Shown here piece after piece: positions 58,055 to 64,000 of a DNA stretch of 64,000 nucleotides; within the stretch, counting starts at the first letter, position 1, and every line of letters begins with the position of its first letter. The DNA is from Diadema setosum. Taxonomy: Eukaryota > Echinodermata > Echinoidea > Diadematoida > Diadematidae. The position numbers were made by a program, and so were the translations under genes. The stretch covers positions 6,748,501 to 6,812,500 of the forward strand of contig CM067064.1 in NCBI GenBank assembly GCA_033980235.1. The letters are read 5' to 3'. Below the pieces are notes generated by a model. It saw only the letters and a program-made list of their open reading frames with translations. It had not been told where the DNA came from and ran no database searches.

Positions 58055-59124
58055 GGTCTTTTACCCAGAATCAAGCTTGACAGTGTGTGAGAAGTAGAGT
58101 TGCTGTGGCTTTGCCTGACCAAGTGTAATGAATGGTCACTCGTTGTCCCAATTTCCTCTTCCTTGAAGTCAACAGGATGAGGGACCTCCTTGCCAATATA
58201 CAAGTCTGGGGCTTTTGTATGATGTCACGAAGACATGAACCAATAGGATTTTGACTGGTCAGTTGACTCTTGGCAGGTTCTCTGTTGCGGAAAGTTTGTG
58301 ATGCAATAGCTCCATAATATTATGTCCAAAATGTAAGAAAGCCAATGGCCTTGAAGCAAAAAGGAATGCTGTATCTGTTTCTTCCAGTGCTTTAATTGGA
58401 GCCTGCATCCATTCTGCCTACATTGATTTTGTCCTCCAGAAAATTTCTGTGCCTCTGGTTCTACAACACTTTAATCTGCTCAAAGATTACTGGAAAATAC
58501 TGGTAAACTCTTACAAGTAATTGTGCTTCTTGTGGCATATCCACTACTTGTGAGTAACTTGATTACTTATAGCAAACGAGTCTTGGCTTTTATTGACTAG
58601 GAGGTAAGTCATGGTATTTCTCATGATGTGCATTGCGTCTGAAAGTGTTTTGTAATCTGAATCATAATCAAGTTATTTATAGAGTACACTTTTGGGAGAC
58701 ACTGACACTGTGTACTACAGTACATTCTGTAGTTATAATGAATTATTTCCCTTTTGAGGATTATGAGCGAATGTTTAATATGAAAATAATTGATATTGAT
58801 TATGTTTATGAACATTGTATCTGCTGTCTACAATGTCTGCAATAGCAGGGATGGCAGAATTGTTAGTGCATGCATGCCCTTTTCAAAAAAAAAAAAAACC
58901 CAAACTTTTTGGTGGGACCTCATTTCATGAATTATTAACATCCCAATGGTATGAAACTCGTGAAATGAAAATAAAAGGCTGTGAAACTAGGACTGTAGAG
59001 AATGATATCTGAGATACTATTTTTGCCCAAAGTCACATTTATTGAAGGATGATATTTTTTCTCTATTGTATTACACAGTGTTTATGCATGCTTGTGATTA
59101 CATTTCTACATTCTATCTTGCAGA
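58055..59124. other. Non-coding DNA upstream of the SLC26 start exon
   Basis: No exon recognised. It ends in a pyrimidine-rich acceptor (CTTGCAG at 59118-59124). If the gene has upstream non-coding exons this is an intron. Confidence 0.4.
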
Positions 59125-59228
59125 AATGGCATGAAAAGGAAATTGCTATATGGTACTGAAATTTTCAGCTGAGTAGGAACTGGATTCTGGAAAAAAAAAT
59201 CACTTAAGAGCACAGCCGAGTTGACAAA

Positions 59229-62200
59229 ATGAGTTCATCTTCGCGCAATCAGCGACGCGAATTGGGGAGAAAGCTGCGAAACAGGATCCGTCGTAAAGCG
59301 TCCGACTACTGCTCCAAAGAGAGATGGATGCAACGCTTTCCGTTCACCTCGTGGCTCCCAAAGTACCGCCCTAGGACAGCGGTCAACGACCTCATCGCTG
59401 GACTCACTGTTGGGCTGACCGTTCTCCCGCAGGGGCTCGCCTATGCCAGCATTGCCAAACTCCCTTCCGTGGTGAGTTTGAGAGAGTAAGGAAATGCAGT
59501 AGGGGTAGTGCAATAAACAGGTCTGTTCATTAAAGGGATGGTACAGTATTGGTGGAGGCAAGGATTAGGCTTTAAACTTTTTGTGAGATACCAAGAAATC
59601 ACTCATGAAATAGTACAGAGCATACCACTCTTAGATGAATTCAAAGTTTATTTGATGAAAATCGGTTTTGGAATGGCTGAATAATCCAAAAACAAAGTAA
59701 AATAAAGCAATCATAATAAAGGCGGGTCTCCCTTTTTATTAGGATTGCCCTATTTTGCATATCTGGGCCATTTCAAAACCAATTTTCTTCAAATAAACAT
59801 TGAATCCCTCTTGGAATTACATGCTCTTTCATATTTCATAAGAGGTTTCTCATGATCTCACCCAAAAATGTTAGAAACCTGAAGTTAAGTCTCAACCAAA
59901 ACTACGTGTATATGATCCCTTTTTAAATAATCAGTTTTTCTCACTCTGTGAAAGGGATTTCATTTTTATAGATCAGTAAAGAAATACAGTTGTTCCCTGT
60001 CATTGGAATTGATATGTTTACTACCTGTGAATAATACTACCAAAAAAAAAAAAAAATCATGAATAAATACATTGTCTAAAAACATGATACTTCCATGACT
60101 ATAATGTACCTATTTGCATTAAATCAAGGATAAAATATATCTTCAAGACTGAAACTTTATGTGAGCATGATTTTGTTTTTGTTTATTGTTTGTTTGTTTT
60201 TTTGGTGGAGGAATTTCATGATTTTTATATCTTGTACATTCTCTCTATTTTTTTTTTCAGTATGGATTGTATGCAGCTATCATGGGTGGCTTCATATACG
60301 CCATCTTTGGGATGGCAAAGGATGTGAGTGTCGGCCCAACTGCCATAATGTCTCTCTTGGTCTCCCAGTATGGAACACCCCTTCCTGAGGATGAGGAGTT
60401 GAATGACCCCACCTATGCCATTCTCTTGGCTTTTTTCTGTGGAATCTTCCAAATCATTATGGGTGTCCTCCACCTAGGTAAACTGAAGGGACTGCTGCTG
60501 AAATACTGTATACGCCGTTATTTTCGCGTACAGATATTTTCGCGAATGACGAGGTCATAGACATTTTCGCGAGATGTTGTTTTCGCGAATCGACGCCGAC
60601 GCTTACGTTAATGCTCTATTAACAAAGCGCATGGAGACAATTTCACGTGTTGTTAAATTTGCGATCCAACTGAAATTCACAAAAATTAAACCCTCACGAA
60701 AATAATGGCGTATACAGTATACAGTGTAGTTTAAATGTGAACACTGAAGATAATTTCATCTTGGAGTAAAAACAAAATTTAATGTGCTTATCCTCACTTT
60801 ATGCATTATTAGCAAAAGATATACTTTTGAGGTGACTTTTAGGTGATTTCCTTGTTAATTTGTTTGAAAACAACAACAACTGGGGCCTGTTGCATAAAAT
60901 GCTTTGCCTGAGAAAAACTCTAGTAAGAATGGAAAACTCAGGTTAGTATGATTCTATCATTGACTTTAACACAGGAAAAACTTTGTAAAAATCAACCTGA
61001 TCAAGTTTTCTCAGGTAGAAAGTTTTATGCAACTGGCCCCTGGTATGGCTCAGTAAAAATCCTTCATGCTGTTCAATGTTTTGAGCATGGATGAAAAGAA
61101 GTACTTATGGTATATCTTGCAGTATTTTTCTTTATTTAGGATAATAGTTTTAAAGGATGGTTCAGTTTCTGTTAGGATGAGGTTTGAGATTTCCAACATG
61201 TTTGATGAAGATTTTTTAGATAATGAGAAACTTCTTATGAGATATGAAAGAGCATGTAATTCTAAGAAGAATTCAAAGTTTATTTGATTAAAATTGGTTT
61301 TGAAATGGTCAAAATATCCGAAACAAAGTGATCCCAATAAAAAGTGGGACAGACCCACCTTTTATTACAATCACTTTGTTTTACTTTGTTTTGAATGTCT
61401 CAGCCATTCCAAAACCGATTTTCATCAAATAACCTTTGAATTCCTTTTAGAATGGTATGCTCTGTACTATTTCATTGGTTTCTTGGTATCTCGTAAAAAG
61501 TTAAAAAACCCAATCCTCATCTCCACCAATAGTATACCATCCCCTTAACTTTTACACATCTAAACCCCAGCCTAGCTTTAGATCTGACACTACTTCAAGA
61601 AGCTAACAAATAGGAGTTGGCTATGAGCATGCCAAAGTTTGGTCCAATGCATTGGTTAGGATCATACTCACACACATAGTTATGTTCACTTTATTGAAGT
61701 AGAAAATAGTTGAGTGATTGTTGTATAAAATGTGAGTATTGAGGCCAAAACTGTACTTTGGTATTCTATTGAGATGTTTTTCTCTCACTTTATTAGGACA
61801 TTGTATTATAATCATGAATATAGTGAAATTCTTTATTCTTTTTTTTTTTATATATATATTCTCAGGTCTCTTCAGAGAATGAGAGCAAAAAGTTCCTGGG
61901 GTTGTTTCTCAAAAAATTTAAGTTGAGTTAATTAAAAGTTAAGATTTACTTTAAATTATGATAGGCTGTGTGACTTCTGTAGTTAATACATGTACTCTCG
62001 TTTTCATAATAAAATAAAATTAAAGTAAGAGAAGAAGGGGTTTTTTCTGTCAATTTTAATAACAATTTTAAGTGGATTCTGAAAACATTAGACTGTAAAA
62101 CTAAAAAGGCAAACCAGTGGCATACCATAAGTTTAGGTCGACATAAATTCGTCATGAAACACCCCCCAGAGATGAAAAGTGAATATGCCAATTAGATTCC

Positions 62201-63421
62201 TTCTCGTGTTTGCTTGGACTACACTGTACATGTATTCTAATGACAATTGCAGGCTTCATCGCAAACTATATATCAGCCGTCGTCATCTCTGGCTTCACAT
62301 CAGCCTCAGCCGTTACCATAGCAATGAGCCAGGTCAAGAGCCTTCTAGGTATCCACTTTGCATCTGAGACATTCATCCTGGACCTCATCGAGACGTTCAA
62401 ACACATCACACAAACCAGGTGGGCATGTGATGAATCTTGATATCTCCCAAACTCCAGACATCCCCTTGCTCAAAATATGATGTTAAAAGCATGAGGTAGA
62501 TCTATGAGAGAATATTTTTCTGTTTGACATGTTGATGTATATATATATATTTTTTTTTTTCTGGGGGATTACAATTATTGTGCAGAAATTTTCTTGTATT
62601 TCTTGCTCTTTTTTTTTTGCTAGTGTAGATTCTAAAACCTGTGAAAATATCTTCCAAATTTATCTCTACATTTTGAACTATGTGACAATATTGCACAATG
62701 TTCTATGAATATGATTTTGAGCTGCGCAGAGAAAAAAATTAATTGTGTGAAAATACGTGTATCAGCATTTACAGTACAGCTTCTTCCAGGAAAGTATCTT
62801 GACCAATTTTGATGTGAATTCAATCGATATTTTACATTTCTGGAAGTTCTGGAATATTCCACACACCTTCTCTGTTTCTTACCTGTCAATTTTGCCCAGG
62901 TTTTCAGTGCACACCCTGTAGATACTTATTAATATGTACAGATTGTGACTTGGATGTCTTAGCCATAGGAGGGATAGCATGAGAATTGTATGGAATTAAA
63001 ATATCAAATCAAGTATGATATGAGTTTGTAAGGATGTTAACATAATTTCTATGTACTTGTATTCAATTGTACAATGTTTGGATGGTTACAATGCCTGTTC
63101 ATTCATGGAAAATCCATTATCAAAAAAAAGAAAAGGAGATGATGATGATAGAAAAAGGAGAATTTCATGACTGATGCTAAAAGTAATTCTGTATTCCCTT
63201 ATCATTGGGATCAAGATTGAATCCATTCATATAGGCAATGACTAATGTTCCTTGATGGTGACACTGAATATTTCTGCCAGTTGTACTGAAGTGATGAGAT
63301 GAACGTATGATATATCCCATCAAATTTTTACCCCATGCCTTTGACTAATTCTTGCTCATTTTACAGGTGGCAAGATCTAACTCTTGGTCTGTGTTGTATA
63401 GTAGCCTTAGCTGCAATGAGG
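59229..63421 (+). CDS. SLC26A11: SLC26-family anion (sulfate) transporter, SLC26A11-like, N-terminal part
   Basis: Four coding exons, open at the right edge: 59229-59471, 60261-60477, 62253-62418 and 63367-63421; phases fit at all joins. The visible product is about 227 residues. A basic N-terminus (MSSSSRNQRRELGRKLRNR) precedes WLPKYRPRTAVNDLIAGLTV, then VLPQGLAYASIAKLPSVYGL, the SLC26/SulP signature in the first membrane spans. DVSVGPTAIMSLLVS, AILLAFFCGIFQIIMGVLHL and GFTSASAVTIAMSQVKSLLG follow, each matching SLC26A11 closely. The C-terminal STAS domain lies outside. Family members exchange sulfate, chloride, bicarbonate or related anions across membranes. Exon 1 begins at an acceptor at 59125 and has two short upstream ORFs in its 104-base leader, so transcription starts further upstream. 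The paralogue choice rests on memory. Confidence 0.88.
59530..59926. mobile_element. 397-bp TTAAAGGGAT foldback element, copy C (SLC26 intron 1)
   Basis: Starts TTAAAGGGATGGTACAGTAT; the right end is GATCCCTTTTTAA. The two arms carry TTGAATCCCTCTTGGAATTA-type and inverse phrases. Confidence 0.75.
60504..60719. mobile_element. 216-bp MITE with TACTGTATACGCC ends (SLC26 intron 2)
   Basis: Left TACTGTATACGCCGTTATTT, right AAATAATGGCGTATACAGTA. The interior repeats TTTTCGCGA words. The element begins only 26 bases after the exon 2 donor. Confidence 0.8.
60882..61040. mobile_element. 159-bp MITE with GGGGCCTGTTGCATAAAA ends
   Basis: Left GGGGCCTGTTGCATAAAA, right TTTTATGCAACTGGCCCC. Inner CCTGAGAAAAACT and its inverse AGTTTTCTCAGG extend the pairing. 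Confidence 0.8.
61150..61548. mobile_element. 399-bp TTAAAGGGAT foldback element, copy D (SLC26 intron 2)
   Basis: Starts TTAAAGGATGGTTCAGTTTC and ends GTATACCATCCCCTTAA. Internal phrases match copies A and C. Confidence 0.75.
61550..62250. other. Rest of SLC26 intron 2
   Basis: AT-rich; a short (TA)n near 61850 and an isolated ATGAAACACCCCCC end word at 62154. No other structure seen. Confidence 0.4.
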
Positions 63422-63519
63422 GTGAGTGCAAATAAGGTCTAATATAATTAGTCTAAGAAAGAAGTTGCCTTGGTAACTTCATATGGTAATGAATTACTTT
63501 GAAATTGACTATAAACTTG

Positions 63520-63555
63520 ATTTTTTGTTTGTTTGTTTGTTTGTTTGTTTGTTGT
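63520..63555. repeat. (GTTT)n simple repeat
   Basis: GTTTGTTTGTTTGTTTG run followed by T and G homopolymers, downstream of exon 4. Confidence 0.85.
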
Positions 63556-64000
63556 TTTTTTTGGGGGGGGGGATAATCATTGTTTTAATCAAGTAACTAC
63601 TCTAGCTTGTAAGTGATCCTAGGGTGAAAACTGAAAGTGGAATTACATTTTTAAAAAAATCTATTATTGGTCTTCAGTTACAGAGCAGGTGTTGTGAATA
63701 GTGGATAGATCAATATTAGTCCATTGTAAATTTAAAGATTTTGCACACATTTTCTGTTTGGCTGTAGTCTAGCTCGTGATATTTTAGCTGTTTAATACAA
63801 CAACAAACTGTATTTCAACTTGAAACTAATGGGGTTCATTTCATGGTACTTAATTGTGATTTCAAGTAATGCCAAATTTTTATGTCAAAAAAACCAGCTA
63901 CCTCTGTTTGATCTATCTTTTAAGCTCAAGTGAAAAGCTTTCTCTTATTTGTGTTGGTTTCAACCTTGAATGTAGCATAAAGAAAGCAAAGAAGACATGA

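Overview
The window is a piece of an animal nuclear genome: spliced genes with GT-AG introns, AT-rich introns, many microsatellites and very many short inverted-repeat transposons. The three recognisable proteins are conserved in metazoans. Their sequences, together with the repeat types (TACATGTA-rich DNA, GGTCAAAGGTCA-bearing repeats, tRNA-derived elements), suggest a marine deuterostome, most likely an echinoderm such as a sea urchin. The species assignment is inference, not proof.

Genes from left to right. (1) A minus-strand gene starts at 10446 and has two well-supported coding exons (10129-10446 and 5520-5703). It encodes a protein whose second exon resembles a Ras-association (RA) domain of the afadin type; its 3' part is not resolved. 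(2) SNU13 (15.5K/NHP2L1, the K-turn binding spliceosome and snoRNP protein) is complete on the minus strand, in four coding exons between 20218 and 15945 (127 aa). (3) PSMD10/gankyrin, the ankyrin-repeat proteasome assembly chaperone, is complete on the plus strand in six exons from 22808 to 27311 (221 aa), head-to-head with SNU13. (4) An SLC26-family anion transporter, closest in memory to SLC26A11, begins at 59229 on the plus strand. Four exons are visible and it runs off the right edge. No other protein-coding gene between 27.3 and 59.2 kb can be supported.

The long middle (about 28-58 kb) is a repeat reservoir. It holds two inverted GGCGC-CGGAAG elements (31.8-37.2 kb), one of which carries a nested 2-kb TIR element full of a GTCTGTCCATGTT..GTACC motif, with a small TTCGTTATTCCG hairpin element between the two. 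It also holds arrays of GCGACCT/GCGAGCT words (38.8-40.1 kb), two LINE 3' fragments on the minus strand (39.7 and 40.3-41.5 kb), and a 3.5-kb foldback element whose arms are tandem about 160-bp units carrying AAGATGGCCGCC (41.75-45.23 kb). Several families use TTAA at their borders: a 93-bp element present three times at exactly the same length, a foldback family of about 395 bp present four times around the 5' half of the SLC26 gene, and others. Nesting at 40, 48 and 49 kb lets insertions be ordered in time.

The genes do not form an operon. SNU13 and PSMD10 are both housekeeping and may share an open, CpG-containing region between their starts. The clearest possible novelty is in the uncharacterised mobile elements, especially the two with internally iterated protein-binding-like motifs.
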